Source of the DNA: Microcoleus sp. bin48.metabat.b7b8b9.023
Lineage (GTDB): Bacteria; Cyanobacteriota; Cyanobacteriia; Cyanobacteriales; Microcoleaceae
Direction of reading: 5' to 3'
NCBI RefSeq assembly: GCF_013299185.1
Contig: NZ_JAAFKG010000005.1
Span: 94,858-158,857, forward strand
DNA length: 64,000 nucleotides
A model generated the notes under the pieces. That model worked only from the letters and a program-made list of their open reading frames with translations, was not told where the DNA came from and did no database searches. The position numbers and the translations under genes were made by a program. This document shows, piece after piece, positions 17,249 through 26,407 of the stretch. Position 1 is the stretch's first letter, and each line of letters opens with the position of its first letter.

Positions 17249-20200
17249 CTATCCAAACTTTGTCAAAAATCGGAAAGCATCAAGCACGTGACTCGCACAA
17301 ACGTAAGGCGAAGTATTGTAAAAACCTTGCCACGCCGCCGCCTTATCTTCGTCGTACTTGTCCGCTCTTTCCGGGTATTTTCCCTGCCAATTCAGCCTCA
17401 CTGCGTGACCGACTAATACATCTAAAACAATGTATTCTTCAACTTTCAATTCTGGATTGCGCTGGGCGATCGCAGATAATTCCATCAGCGCTTCAATATT
17501 CACTTGCCGGTATTCCGGCGCCACAATCTTGTTCAGCAAATGCTCGATTTGCAGCGCGAAATTCTTTTCACCAGGGGTCATTTCTGATAAAATAAGTTCG
17601 CTATCTAACCGATTGCGACGCTCTAATTTGTCGCCAATAATCAAGCCTTTACAGTGCCGCAGCAGTCCCCAGACACTCGGATAAAAATCCTTCGGTACGC
17701 GATTGACTGCGCCTTCCATTTGCCGCTTGCGACGCCATCCTCCCGCAGGCATTTGTGGTTCTTCAAAAACAGGCGCGACTACCCATTCAATATCTTTTTC
17801 CGGCTGTTTGACGCGCAAAGATTCTTGCTCTTTGAGGATTTGATTCATTTCCTCATATTCTGTCAACACTTGGCGCAGGCGATTTTTGATTTCAAAGGGA
17901 CTTAGCTGCATTAAATGTTCGTAAGCTTCATTTTGCGTAACTCCCAATTCGCGGGCTAATTCGCTGGTTAACAACAAAATAAAGTAGCTAACTCTCAGTG
18001 TCAGCAAACCTTTAAATAACTGCGGTTCGGCTTTAATTAGGACGCTGAGATAGATAATAACTTCTTGGGTGAGAACTCGATCGCGAACATCTTCTCCGCA
18101 GAATTCCCGAATTTTATCCATCACTTCCATGTAAGAACCAGGCCGCGAAATCACCGAATCTTCGCTGTAGGCTTTCCCGACAGCAATTTGTTTTTGTCTG
18201 ACCAAAATATCTGTCACCGCATCTGACAAGCTGATATCAACTTTGTCGAGCAAACCTGCGGCATAGCGGATGACTGCCCATTGGATTTTTGATTGCGAAC
18301 TTTCTCCCGCTTTTGTATAAACTTCGTTGAGCAAATCCACAACTTTTACTGTTGCTTCAGCACCCCCAAATCCTGTATCGAAATTTAGTCCTTTGAGTCG
18401 GATCAATGTGTGCAGCAGCTCTATTTGTTCGTACAAGTTCTCTGAACCGCGCAGGCTGGCGAGCAGCAATTTAGTATTTGTTTCGCACTCTAGTTTAAAT
18501 TCTTGCGTGTGACCCAAAGGCCAAGTTTTTTCGGGATTGTAAGCTAGATAGCTGCGGGTTTCGATTGCACCTGTTACCGGAGATTCGGTGAATTCAAAAT
18601 CGTGCATGAAATCAATTCTTTCCGTACCCGCAGTCAGCATTAACTGGTTGAGATTCCCGAGTTTAACTGGCGTGTTTTTGCAGTGTCCGTCCCGGAGTTC
18701 TTTCATCAAGTCTAACAATGCTTCCCGGCCGGTTTCCAGCATCGCATGAGTTAACATTAGCGTTACTGTGGGGCGTCCCAACTGATACCAGTGGCGGTGA
18801 ATGTGAGCGATTTCACTTTGGATTTTGGATACTAGAAAATGGTAGTCTAGAGTTAGGTAAAATTCTTCTCTGTCCAAAAATGAGGGGAGAAATACGATCG
18901 CCTCTCCGCGAATTTTGAACGCTCGGGAAGTGGTCAAACTCCGCAAACGGCGCACGGGGCGACCGGTTAAGCCTAGGGGATCGTTGCGTCCAATCTCCGC
19001 GTAAATAGCGGATAATTCCTTAGTCTGGCGGACTTGAATTGGTGCTACCTGCTTGGGCGTTTGGGCTGCAATGCCGTTAGCTGCTAATTCTGCTTGCAAA
19101 TCTTCGTCTTCAGCTAACAGGGCAATTTGGACTAAAGGTTCTCTTTGCTGGCCGACTGACAGATGCCTTCCTAGCGGGTCAATATCGCCCACTGCAATTA
19201 ATTTCTCGTTCAGCAATTGACCGAGAAAATATAAACTTTGCGCCCAAACTAGGGGAACATTTTCGTTGGGCAAGCGCTTCTGGCTGCGGGGATTTAATTT
19301 TTCGGCTTCTATATTTACGCTAGGGACGTAGTACAATTCTGGTAGGAGCGGTAAACCAGCGCGATCGACTGCCAGAGATGCCAGACGCTGCTGGTACTCT
19401 TCGACTTGGGCTTGATTTCCCTCAAATATACCGTCCAAGAGCAGATAAGTGAAAAATAGCGGCCACTCGCATTCTATATTCTCGAACTGCTTTAATTCTG
19501 TCGGTTCGTAATGCAGGCGATCGGCATCTTCTAAAACTGTTTGGTGTCCGTCCCGCAGAAACCGCTTGCAGCCGTAATTTCCCTGCAATTTGTCAATAAT
19601 TTTATTGCGAGTCCGTGCTACTAATTCTTTGTCTTCCACAGCAAAAGCAGGAAAACTAATCACGCTCAATAAAGCAGCATCTACTTCTTTTGAACTAGAT
19701 TCGCGAGGCAAAAGCGATTCCAAAGTGATGCGGCTTCTAGCAATTTCATCCGGCAAAACGTGAATTACTGATGCTTGACAACCGTTAACTCCGAACAAAT
19801 CCAATCCATTTATTGCTTCCAGCGCTGCTTTTGCCATGCCAACAGAACTGGCATTTAATTCGGCATTACCGCGATTAATTTTATGACCTCTTTCCCAAAT
19901 CCCGTAATCGGGCGTGCGGTAAGCTCTACCGATGTAGTAAACTAAATTTTGGACAAAATTGACTTCATCGATTGTAAAAACTATATGCAATCCCGAAGCC
20001 GTCATTTGAGCAAGAATCAACAAAAATATAGATGTAGCATCTAACTGCAAATGTCCCCACTCGTCATCGCCCACAACAATATTTCCGGTTTGAGTATTGT
20101 ATTTAGCGTGCAGGGCATCTAGGGGCAATTGAGTATTTTTAAAACGTTCGACTTTGTTTGCTTGCTGCATCATGGCAAACATCAAGCCGCGCATTAGTTT

Positions 20201-20458
20201 GACTGTGCTGTGTTCGAGTTCAAATGTTCTACCGCGATCGCCATCAATTTTGCGGTAAGCTAAACCCAAACCCCAAACTGCCAAAATGCTGTACACGTTG
20301 TCGCGCACCCAGGCATCGGTGTAGTCGCCGTGGGCGTTAACGGCGGTACTCGCCGGCAGCAAACCGGTTATTGGGTTCTGGCGTTTGAGGATGACGGTTT
20401 TGATTTGCTGGTAGTAATAATCTAACCGGATTTGCCGCTGGGTTGTTGCGATCGCCAT
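17249..20458 (-). CDS. Glycoside hydrolase family 15 / phosphorylase kinase alpha-subunit-like protein
   Basis: 1069 residues. The first ~430 residues form an (alpha/alpha)6 barrel like GH15 glucoamylase and the catalytic-like domain of phosphorylase b kinase alpha/beta: YYQQIKTVILKRQNPITGLLPAS, YTDAWVRDNVYSILAVWGL, WGHLQLDATSIFLLIL and YGIWERGHKINRG. The remainder (about 500-1069) also resembles the C-terminal part of the eukaryotic kinase subunits (SLTTSRAFKIRGEAIVFLPSF onwards). In bacteria the substrate is not settled; a role in glycogen or glucan metabolism is inferred from the family. The gene stands alone, with a good AAGGAAAACGA ribosome site, and its 3' end abuts a hairpin repeat. 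Confidence 0.9.
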   Translation of the reverse strand: MAIATTQRQIRLDYYYQQIKTVILKRQNPITGLLPASTAVNAHGDYTDAWVRDNVYSILAVWGLGLAYRKIDGDRGRTFELEHSTVKLMRGLMFAMMQQANKVERFKNTQLPLDALHAKYNTQTGNIVVGDDEWGHLQLDATSIFLLILAQMTASGLHIVFTIDEVNFVQNLVYYIGRAYRTPDYGIWERGHKINRGNAELNASSVGMAKAALEAINGLDLFGVNGCQASVIHVLPDEIARSRITLESLLPRESSSKEVDAALLSVISFPAFAVEDKELVARTRNKIIDKLQGNYGCKRFLRDGHQTVLEDADRLHYEPTELKQFENIECEWPLFFTYLLLDGIFEGNQAQVEEYQQRLASLAVDRAGLPLLPELYYVPSVNIEAEKLNPRSQKRLPNENVPLVWAQSLYFLGQLLNEKLIAVGDIDPLGRHLSVGQQREPLVQIALLAEDEDLQAELAANGIAAQTPKQVAPIQVRQTKELSAIYAEIGRNDPLGLTGRPVRRLRSLTTSRAFKIRGEAIVFLPSFLDREEFYLTLDYHFLVSKIQSEIAHIHRHWYQLGRPTVTLMLTHAMLETGREALLDLMKELRDGHCKNTPVKLGNLNQLMLTAGTERIDFMHDFEFTESPVTGAIETRSYLAYNPEKTWPLGHTQEFKLECETNTKLLLASLRGSENLYEQIELLHTLIRLKGLNFDTGFGGAEATVKVVDLLNEVYTKAGESSQSKIQWAVIRYAAGLLDKVDISLSDAVTDILVRQKQIAVGKAYSEDSVISRPGSYMEVMDKIREFCGEDVRDRVLTQEVIIYLSVLIKAEPQLFKGLLTLRVSYFILLLTSELARELGVTQNEAYEHLMQLSPFEIKNRLRQVLTEYEEMNQILKEQESLRVKQPEKDIEWVVAPVFEEPQMPAGGWRRKRQMEGAVNRVPKDFYPSVWGLLRHCKGLIIGDKLERRNRLDSELILSEMTPGEKNFALQIEHLLNKIVAPEYRQVNIEALMELSAIAQRNPELKVEEYIVLDVLVGHAVRLNWQGKYPERADKYDEDKAAAWQGFYNTSPYVCASHVLDAFRFLTKFG

Positions 20459-20569
20459 TTCGTTTTCCTTAGTTTTCCTGATGCGAGCCGACTTGCGGTG
20501 AATAGACTTTTAAATATATCAGAGTTTCTATCATTTCTCAAGTTCTGCAAACATAACAAGGTAATTGCC

Positions 20570-20710
20570 ATGTCTAGCCGCAACAACAACAATAACAACA
20601 GCGTTCCTTTGGTAAAAATTGTCTACTCTACAGTGAAAATTAATGGTAAAATTGAACTCGTGCCGATGGAATGGTACGCTGACGGCTCTGTAAAGAAAAT
20701 TGAACGCTAA
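20570..20710 (+). CDS. Small conserved hypothetical protein (46 aa)
   Basis: The ORF starts at ATG 20570 (MSSRNNNNNNSVPLVKIVYS) and ends EWYADGSVKKIER. A poly-Asn stretch encoded by AACAAC repeats is followed by a compact beta-like segment with TVKINGKIELVPMEWY. The upstream spacing (AACAAGG, 8 nt before ATG) gives a plausible ribosome site. It is divergent from the GH15-type gene (111 bp apart). I think homologues occur across filamentous cyanobacteria but cannot check. Function unknown. Confidence 0.55.
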   Translation: MSSRNNNNNNSVPLVKIVYSTVKINGKIELVPMEWYADGSVKKIER

Positions 20711-20795
20711 GGGGCGATTCACGAAGAGGGATAGCTTCGCACGCGCGTAATTTAGACCACAACTCTAACTCAGTGACGCATTGCGTCTCGTACAA

Positions 20796-20862
20796 AACCC
20801 GGTTTATCGGCCACGGAATGATGACTTAACAGACTTTTGGTGGCAAAAATCGGGTTTTGGAC
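20796..20862. repeat. AAAACCCGGTTT...AAATCGGGTTTT inverted repeat
   Basis: A member of the family of ~65-bp hairpins whose arms are AAACCCGG / CCGGGTTT variants (see 6686-6848, 48049-48118, 60711-60779). It lies between the small ORF and the glycosyltransferase gene. Confidence 0.65.
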
Positions 20863-20943
20863 GTTCAAGACTTGTGTAGGAGCGATCGCCAAACTAAGCT
20901 AATTTAAACAACTAGGTATGTAGGAATCTCAAAGTAAAGAAAT

Positions 20944-21675
20944 ATGGATCGATCGCGCCTGCAATTCTCAGTCCTGGGGCTACCAGTTCACATATTAGAC
21001 GATTATGCAGGTTGGCTGATAGAGCGCCTGCATCAAGGGTTAGGCACTCACGTCGTGACGCTGAATGCTGAAATGGCAATGCAAGCCGAGCAAAACCCGG
21101 CTTTAGCCGATGTAATTCGTTCTGCGGAGCTCGTGATACCCGACGGTTCTGGAGTAGTGCTGTATTTGCGAATGCGCGGCAAATCCGCACAGCGGTTTCC
21201 GGGGATTGAACTAGCAGAATCGCTGCTGCAACAGGCCGGAAAATTGCCGAATTCCGAACCGATATTTTTCTTTGGAGGTGCGCCCGGAGTCACGGCGAAG
21301 GCGGCGGAAAGTTGGCAGCAAAAAGTTAATCGATTGTCGATTTCTGCTCAACACGGCTATCTTTCTGCTGAGGAAGAAACAGAATTCTGTGAAAGCCTCA
21401 AACAAATGCAGCCAAAAATCATTTTTGTCGGCTTGGGAGTGCCGCGCCAAGAGTTTTGGATTGCTGAACACCGCCACCTTTGCCCGCAGTCAATTTGGGT
21501 GGGAGTTGGCGGCAGTTTTGATATTTGGGCGGGAACAAAAGACCGCGCACCGGCGTGGTTTTGCGACAATCATTTAGAATGGTTGTACCGGCTTTATCAA
21601 GAACCTTGGCGCTGGCGCCGGATGTTGGCTTTGCCACAATTTGCATTGAAAGCTTTAGGCGATTTGCGAGCTTAA
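20944..21675 (+). CDS. WecB/TagA/CpsF family glycosyltransferase (GT26)
   Basis: 243 residues with the whole GT26 pattern: HVVTLNAEMAMQAEQNPALAD, ELVIPDGSGVVLYLRM, FFFGGAPGVTAKAAE, HGYLSAEEE, IIFVGLGVPRQEFWIAEH and VGVGGSFDIWAGTKDRAP. The Asp in IPDGSG is the proposed catalytic or substrate-contact residue. Family members transfer N-acetyl-mannosamine or glucose-type sugars to lipid-linked intermediates at the cytoplasmic membrane face. The acceptor here, perhaps exopolysaccharide or O-antigen, is unknown. No other polysaccharide gene is adjacent. The start overlaps no other feature. Confidence 0.92.
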   Translation: MDRSRLQFSVLGLPVHILDDYAGWLIERLHQGLGTHVVTLNAEMAMQAEQNPALADVIRSAELVIPDGSGVVLYLRMRGKSAQRFPGIELAESLLQQAGKLPNSEPIFFFGGAPGVTAKAAESWQQKVNRLSISAQHGYLSAEEETEFCESLKQMQPKIIFVGLGVPRQEFWIAEHRHLCPQSIWVGVGGSFDIWAGTKDRAPAWFCDNHLEWLYRLYQEPWRWRRMLALPQFALKALGDLRA

Positions 21676-21822
21676 AATTTCCCAGTTGAATCGGGTTTGC
21701 GGGTGTTATGGCTGATATTTGCGATCGCCCGCGAACCCGTCTCTACAATAATTGTGGTAAATAACCTCATGAATAAAGCCTAGACTTCTTTACAAATCAA
21801 CCGTTTGATTTTCGTGCTTAAA

Positions 21823-21871
21823 TGTCAACTGTCAACTGTCAACTGTCAACTGTCAACTGTCAACTGTCAAC
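21823..21871. repeat. Heptamer repeat (TGTCAAC)n
   Basis: About six to seven tandem TGTCAAC units downstream of the glycosyltransferase gene, in opposite orientation to the tract at 12007. The stretch 21676-22085 has no gene I can support. Confidence 0.85.
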
Positions 21872-22085
21872 CAACGATTGGCAGAATCTCGATCGATCTG
21901 CCAGAGCCAGATTGTACCTAATTGAGAATGAGCAACATCGGACACAAACCGCATCCCCACCTTCTGCAATACCCGATTGCGGTATGTTTCATTTAACGAT
22001 CGGCAACAAGGTAAAATTTAGATCTAACTATCCCGCCTACTAAACGCAGGCAATTTTCCAGAATGTCATAACTAAAGCGTACATC

Positions 22086-22194
22086 TTATCGAGCCATTTG
22101 CTCGATCGCCATTATAAATCACGCTGTTTTCATATTGTGCAAAGCCTCATTTCACAATACTTTTCCAATCAGTAGTTTTGCTTCAGAATCATCC
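22086..22194 (-). pseudogene. Remnant of the 3' end of a second phosphotransferase gene
   Basis: Read on the minus strand, this stretch gives KLLIGKVL*NEALHNMKTA*FIMAIEQMAR*. It matches the C-terminus of the intact phosphotransferase gene at 22764-23789 (KLLFGKVLLNEALHNMKTARFVRAIEKMA), with two in-frame stops: TTA-to-TGA type and CGA-to-TGA. Nucleotide identity to 22767-22865 is high over ~100 bp. Upstream of it no further homology is visible, so only the last ~35 codons remain. Confidence 0.8.
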
Positions 22195-22232
22195 AGCTAG
22201 AACTTTTCCTGCACTATTAACCTGTTGTCTGG

Positions 22233-22670
22233 TTAGTAAAACATGGTGCGAACCTGCCATAAATACCAGGCCGCCCACAGCGAGAACATCGCAAACGGCG
22301 AAAATAGCAGAGTGCCAAAACGAATAGACTTGGCATTCAGTTCGCGCATCAGAATGAAGGTAAAAGAGTACCAATAAAGCACGTTTGCCATTTGTGCCGC
22401 TAGCCAACCAATATCGCTGCCATTGTAAAGCCAAAAACAACCCACAATCAACAGAGGTACAGACCATAAAAGATCCGCAACTCCCAACCCGTAAGTCACG
22501 ATTAAATCAACACGTTCTGCTTCTGTCTCGACAACCGATGGACGGGGCAGCCGGAGGAAAGCAAATATCCAGAAACCCAAGTGCAGTAAGGCTGCAATCC
22601 CATTCACCGTTGCAATCAGCCTGATTCCAAAATCTGTGATTTCTTGATTTTGCATTGCTGTGGAAATCAA
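22233..22670 (-). CDS. Four-helix membrane protein of unknown function (145 aa)
   Basis: Four hydrophobic segments are clear: around residues 15-37 (LIATVNGIAALLHLGFWIFA), 58-82, 88-108 and 118-140. Charged residues are confined to short loops. It looks like a small integral membrane protein of the bacterial hypothetical class, and I do not recognise the family. An alternative start at residue 6 (22655) is possible. It lies between the phosphotransferase gene and that gene's decayed 3' copy, so it may have been caught between the two halves of a duplication. Confidence 0.65.
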   Translation of the reverse strand: MISTAMQNQEITDFGIRLIATVNGIAALLHLGFWIFAFLRLPRPSVVETEAERVDLIVTYGLGVADLLWSVPLLIVGCFWLYNGSDIGWLAAQMANVLYWYSFTFILMRELNAKSIRFGTLLFSPFAMFSLWAAWYLWQVRTMFY

Positions 22671-22763
22671 TGTGCTACCCCTTAATCGGGATCTATGGAA
22701 CTGTTTTGCTCTCCAGAGATGGAATCTGAATTCACAGAGTTAGGTTGCGAACATCATATCTTA

Positions 22764-23789
22764 TTATGCCATTTTCTCGATCGCTCTTACAAATCGCGCT
22801 GTTTTCATATTGTGCAAAGCCTCGTTCAACAATACTTTACCAAACAATAGTTTCCCTTCATAGGAATTGAGCGAAATTTCACCAGCCCCAACTTGCCAGC
22901 AAAATTGTCTGTAACCAGGCGTATCCATGTTGCTATCATGGACGAAATTGGGAGGACGCAACGCCGCAGCAAACTTCATAAACGGCAGTGCGTAGAAAAT
23001 GTGACAAATTTGCTGCATCAGGAAAAAGCGATCGCGCTTGCAGTCGTCCAGTGCGTCACCGAAGTATGCCTTGAGATAGATGTTTTCCTGCTTTTCGGTA
23101 GTCACAAAGCTATTGGCAACGATCGCCAAATCCACATAGCGATCGCTCCCAAAGGCTCCCTCCCAATCAATAACCCAGAATTTATTGCCATCAAAAAGAA
23201 TGTTGTGTGGGTTCAAATCGTTGTGACTTGAGACTAAATGGCGATCGTGACGCGGATAAACCATCTGGATTTCTGAGTAATATTTGAAAACTTCTGCTGT
23301 TGCAGTTTTTGGCAATATTTTTGAATCCTTAAACTCCCGAATCAAACCGTCAATGCCATCCATGAAATTCACGAATTTTGGAAAAAGCGAGATAGCATGA
23401 ATCGATTCAATCATTTTTGCGAATTCTGTCAGCAAATCATCTCGCGAGCCAACATATTTTGACAAAGGCACAGCTTCGATAAAGTCGGTAATTGCTAAAG
23501 CATCTTCCGTGCTGAAATAATAAACCTGTGGTGAAATGCCAGCTTCTGCGGCCAAATTCATGCAAGCATATTGCCGAACTGGATCGCTGAGGGCATCGAC
23601 CTGCATAATCAGCCTTAATACATAAGCTTTACCACGCACGATAATTTTATAAACAAGCGCCGAGGAGAACCCTCCAGTTAGAAGCTGGATACTTTCGACG
23701 TTTCTGGTATTAAAAGCAGTTTGAATTGCTGTTTCAACTGCTTCGAGTTTTGCTTCTGGGATCGATGATTTCAAAGTAGAGTTTGGCAT
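22764..23789 (-). CDS. Phosphotransferase, APH/choline-kinase-like
   Basis: 341 residues from ATG 23789; a longer frame to 23846 adds 19 residues without family resemblance. Kinase-like landmarks: SIQLLTGGFSSALVYKI (nucleotide loop), VYVLRLIM-type strand (KAYVLRLIM), the Brenner motif SSHNDLNPHNILFDG with catalytic Asp, and FWVIDWEGAFGSDRYVDLA, the DFG-equivalent metal-binding Asp. Such enzymes phosphorylate small hydroxyl compounds (choline, thiamine, aminoglycosides, homoserine). The substrate cannot be read from sequence. A broken copy of its 3' end lies ~570 bp downstream. Confidence 0.85.
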   Translation of the reverse strand: MPNSTLKSSIPEAKLEAVETAIQTAFNTRNVESIQLLTGGFSSALVYKIIVRGKAYVLRLIMQVDALSDPVRQYACMNLAAEAGISPQVYYFSTEDALAITDFIEAVPLSKYVGSRDDLLTEFAKMIESIHAISLFPKFVNFMDGIDGLIREFKDSKILPKTATAEVFKYYSEIQMVYPRHDRHLVSSHNDLNPHNILFDGNKFWVIDWEGAFGSDRYVDLAIVANSFVTTEKQENIYLKAYFGDALDDCKRDRFFLMQQICHIFYALPFMKFAAALRPPNFVHDSNMDTPGYRQFCWQVGAGEISLNSYEGKLLFGKVLLNEALHNMKTARFVRAIEKMA

Positions 23790-24728
23790 AAAATCCTCAA
23801 CGAATTTACATTCCTGGAAAACAACTTTGACAACCGTACCCTTCACCCCTTAAAATGCGATTGAGTTGACCATTTTGTATTCCTAGAACTCAAAGCTAGT
23901 GCCTTCATACTCAGAGCACGTTTGACAATAACTTTGTCGGTGCCATTACCATCGATCTCAATTGTTCCAAGCAAGCTGTAGGGCAGCACCCAAGGAAACT
24001 CATAACAGCCTGAGTGTTTTCAAGCCGTTAACCATACCGCTGGAAATCCGATTCGATTGCGAGATTTTGATGCGGTTGCATCACTGACATTTTCCTGTCT
24101 CACCTTACCAAATATTCCTGGTAATCAGTCTCAATTGAGACGATCGCCTAAATAGATATAATCATCGTCCTCATGTAGTACAAATTTTTTGTTAACAATA
24201 CCAGTAATGGGGGTTTTACTAAATCTCAACATTCCCTATCGATATTAGGCAAGCTCTTCTTTTTAAGCAACAGGAGATTGGGATTGATAGCAGGACTGAT
24301 GCCTTCTAAAATTCTCCAATTTCTCTGACGCTTATTTTATGAGGCTTTGGGTAGATCTTTCTGTAGCAGGCTTAGCAAATTATCAAAAATTTCTGTTTTT
24401 CTTGCTACTGAAGACTTTTTCCAGATTTAAATCATAAATTGATATTAGAATAAATCAGCCCTGGGATAGATACACATTTGACTGATAGCAATCACGGGAC
24501 TTCGCCGGCTTTCATCAAACTTCTGGTTGTGGACAGAGGTTTGGAATTTACCTGATTGCTGCTGTTCTGGCACTCAAAGTTGTTGTTAACCGTCGCTATC
24601 CCGATGCAATTGGTACGCATCTAATCATTTTAAAGCTAGACATCACTCGACAAATAGAACCTGTACTGATTTACCAGCAGAATTCAATGCGAACTTTGCC
24701 CTGTGAGAGCTTCCTTTGTATGTCTTTT
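23790..24728. other. 940-bp region without an intact gene
   Basis: No complete gene was found. On the minus strand 23850-24000 reads YEFPWVLPYSLLGTIEID followed by GNGTDKVIVKRALSMKALALSS without early stops, which might be the tail of a decayed gene. On the plus strand 24495-24770 stays open (for example IYLIAAVLALKVVVNRRYPD), again without a recognisable start or family. These could be relics, and I name no function. Confidence 0.4.
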
Positions 24729-25262
24729 TTATTGACTTTTATATTTGGTATATCTTACTTGAACTAATTCCGTCGGATACTTCTGTACTTCTATTAACTT
24801 TAATTTCATCTCCATGGGAGATGGCAAGAATAAGGGAATTCCTTCGCCTAACACGATCGGTGCGATCGACAGAAGGTATTCATCAATCAGTTGACATTGG
24901 AGGAATGAGGCGATTAATTCGGCACCTCCAACTAGCCAAATTCGTTTGAGTCCTTGCAACTCCATTTCGTGCAGAAATCGATCGGGAGTTGCGGAGGTAA
25001 ATAACACATCATCGCGATCGGGCGATCGGCTTTGCTGGGTAAAAACGTAGGATGGCTTGCCGGAATGCGGCCACTCGCCAAAGCTCAACACCTGTTCGTA
25101 GGTTTTGCGGCCCATAGCCAATCCATCAATTGCCTGATAAAACTCACCATACCCGTGGTCAGTTTCGTGCGTCTCAAAAGCTGTAAGCCAATCAATACTA
25201 CCGTCTTTACGGGCAATATAACCGTCCAGACTGGTTGCGATATAAAGTACGATTTTTGTCAT
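24729..25262 (-). CDS. Dihydrofolate reductase family protein (RibD C-terminal-like)
   Basis: 177 residues starting KIVLYIATSLDGYIARKDGSIDWL, the nucleotide-binding N-terminus of YwjB/YyaP-type proteins. GLAMGRKTYEQVLSFGEWP, SYVFTQQS, RIWLVGGAELIASFL and LIDEYLLSIAPIVLGEGIPLF complete the DHFR/RibD-C fold. It is an NADPH-dependent reductase by family; the substrate in these stand-alone members is not known. It is next to a GNAT gene on the same strand (43 bp apart) and the two may be co-transcribed. Confidence 0.9.
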   Translation of the reverse strand: MTKIVLYIATSLDGYIARKDGSIDWLTAFETHETDHGYGEFYQAIDGLAMGRKTYEQVLSFGEWPHSGKPSYVFTQQSRSPDRDDVLFTSATPDRFLHEMELQGLKRIWLVGGAELIASFLQCQLIDEYLLSIAPIVLGEGIPLFLPSPMEMKLKLIEVQKYPTELVQVRYTKYKSQ

Positions 25263-25304
25263 TCACTAACCTCCTTTCCAGGGCGATGCTTGTGCAAGAA
25301 CAAG

Positions 25305-25820
25305 TTATTCAGCGTTCTTCTGATTACTGGGATGCCAATCTGCCCGGTTCAGGCGATAAACAAAACAGTCATCCTCGCCGAAACGTCGCGGTTCAACAAA
25401 TTGAAAGCCAAGACGTTCGTAGAAGCGGTGGGCGCGGGTATTGCTAGCAAGTGGATCGATGAGTACAGCCGTCACAGCAGAGTCGGCGAAACATCGAGTC
25501 AGTGCAAGCTGCATCATTTGTGTGCCGTAGCCTTTGCCCAAATCTGTCTCTTCTCCAATCCAGATATCGATCGCCCGTAGATTCGGTTCGCAATCGCCCC
25601 AGTAGTGACTATCCTCAAGTGCTGGATCGATAATCTGGATAAATCCGATCGCACGGCCATCAATTTCAGCAATTAATTGCTCCCTCCAGTCAGGAGTGCG
25701 ATCGAGTTCTATTTCCCAACCCCAATCATCGTTAGGATCTGCATTAACTACATGAGCTTGTTCATCCCAATATTGTAGCACAGGCAAATCAGCGGAGGTG
25801 GCCGGGCGGAGGTTCAACAT
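25305..25820 (-). CDS. GNAT family N-acetyltransferase, AAC(6')-like
   Basis: About 171 residues from the ATG at 25820. LRPATSADLPVLQYW is the N-terminal strand-helix; IDIWIGEETDLGKGYGTQMMQLAL contains the acetyl-CoA pyrophosphate loop (Q/RxxGxG/A variant, GKGYGT); and VLIDPLASNTRAHRFYERLGFQFV is motif B. The pattern W-x5-D-x4-EPN is close to aminoglycoside 6'-N-acetyltransferases. In a cyanobacterium it is more likely a general small-molecule or protein acetyltransferase. Two alternative Met starts lie one and nine codons upstream. Confidence 0.88.
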   Translation of the reverse strand: MLNLRPATSADLPVLQYWDEQAHVVNADPNDDWGWEIELDRTPDWREQLIAEIDGRAIGFIQIIDPALEDSHYWGDCEPNLRAIDIWIGEETDLGKGYGTQMMQLALTRCFADSAVTAVLIDPLASNTRAHRFYERLGFQFVEPRRFGEDDCFVYRLNRADWHPSNQKNAE

Positions 25821-25979
25821 CATTTTATCTACCTTTATTTTTGGCATATTTTTAGCACTGACCCAATAATATATTAACAGATCAAAATCGGCGGAGGTGG
25901 CAGGGTGTACGTCAATCGTCGCTGCTTGCGTTGATTTTGAAAGTTCGTTTTCAACTGCTTCGGTTGAGGTTAAATGAGG

Positions 25980-26077
25980 TTAAATAGGGATGTGACAAAT
26001 AGCTTCGATGTTATGTCCATCTGGAGTTCAAATAAAAGCGGTTGCTGTGGGTATGGAGGAATTGGCGCGAGGATTGC
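25980..26077 (-). pseudogene. 3' remnant of a VOC/glyoxalase family gene
   Basis: The minus strand reads NPRANSSIPTATAFI*TPDGHNIEAICHIPI*. The PDGHNIEAICH stretch is the standard C-terminal motif of small VOC (glyoxalase/bleomycin-resistance) proteins, with an internal stop before TPDG. No homology continues upstream because the sequence enters a MITE-like element at 26108. Confidence 0.65.
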
Positions 26078-26107
26078 GATCGATGACTGGGGAATCGATA
26101 AAAAATG

Positions 26108-26213
26108 TATAGCGGTTCTCAGAAAGGTGAGGTACGTTGTTGGGCTTCAGCCCTCTGAGTTTAGTGGTTTTGTAAGCTGTCAGTCATACCTCATCTTTTT
26201 GAGAAAGGCTATA
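26108..26213. mobile_element. MITE-like element, ~106 bp, copy 1
   Basis: The element has ~27-bp terminal inverted repeats: TATAGCGGTTCTCAGAAAGG...TGAGGTA at the left and the complement of TATAGCCTTTCTCAAAAAGA...TGAGGTA at the right. A second copy, 103 bp, is at 41542-41644. Its centre contains the small hairpin GGGCTTCAGCCC, whose variants are found in the array at 63094-63273. No coding capacity. Confidence 0.75.
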
Positions 26214-26407
26214 ACAGTTAATGGTAAAATTATCCTGGCCGCAATTGCCTGAACTGCCAGTCAATTTTATTTTTAATCGAATGATACTCTCGATACTACA
26301 AGGGTTATTTTACAACTAAATCAACAGTCCATAGAATAGAAATAGTGACAATATTTTTGTCATACATAAAATCGCTTTCAGCTATAGGAGTAGGTTGCCG
26401 ATTCACG

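Noticed and set aside
25974-26252. 92-codon plus-strand ORF
   Set aside because: It covers the minus-strand VOC relic and a MITE-like element, so it is an accidental frame.
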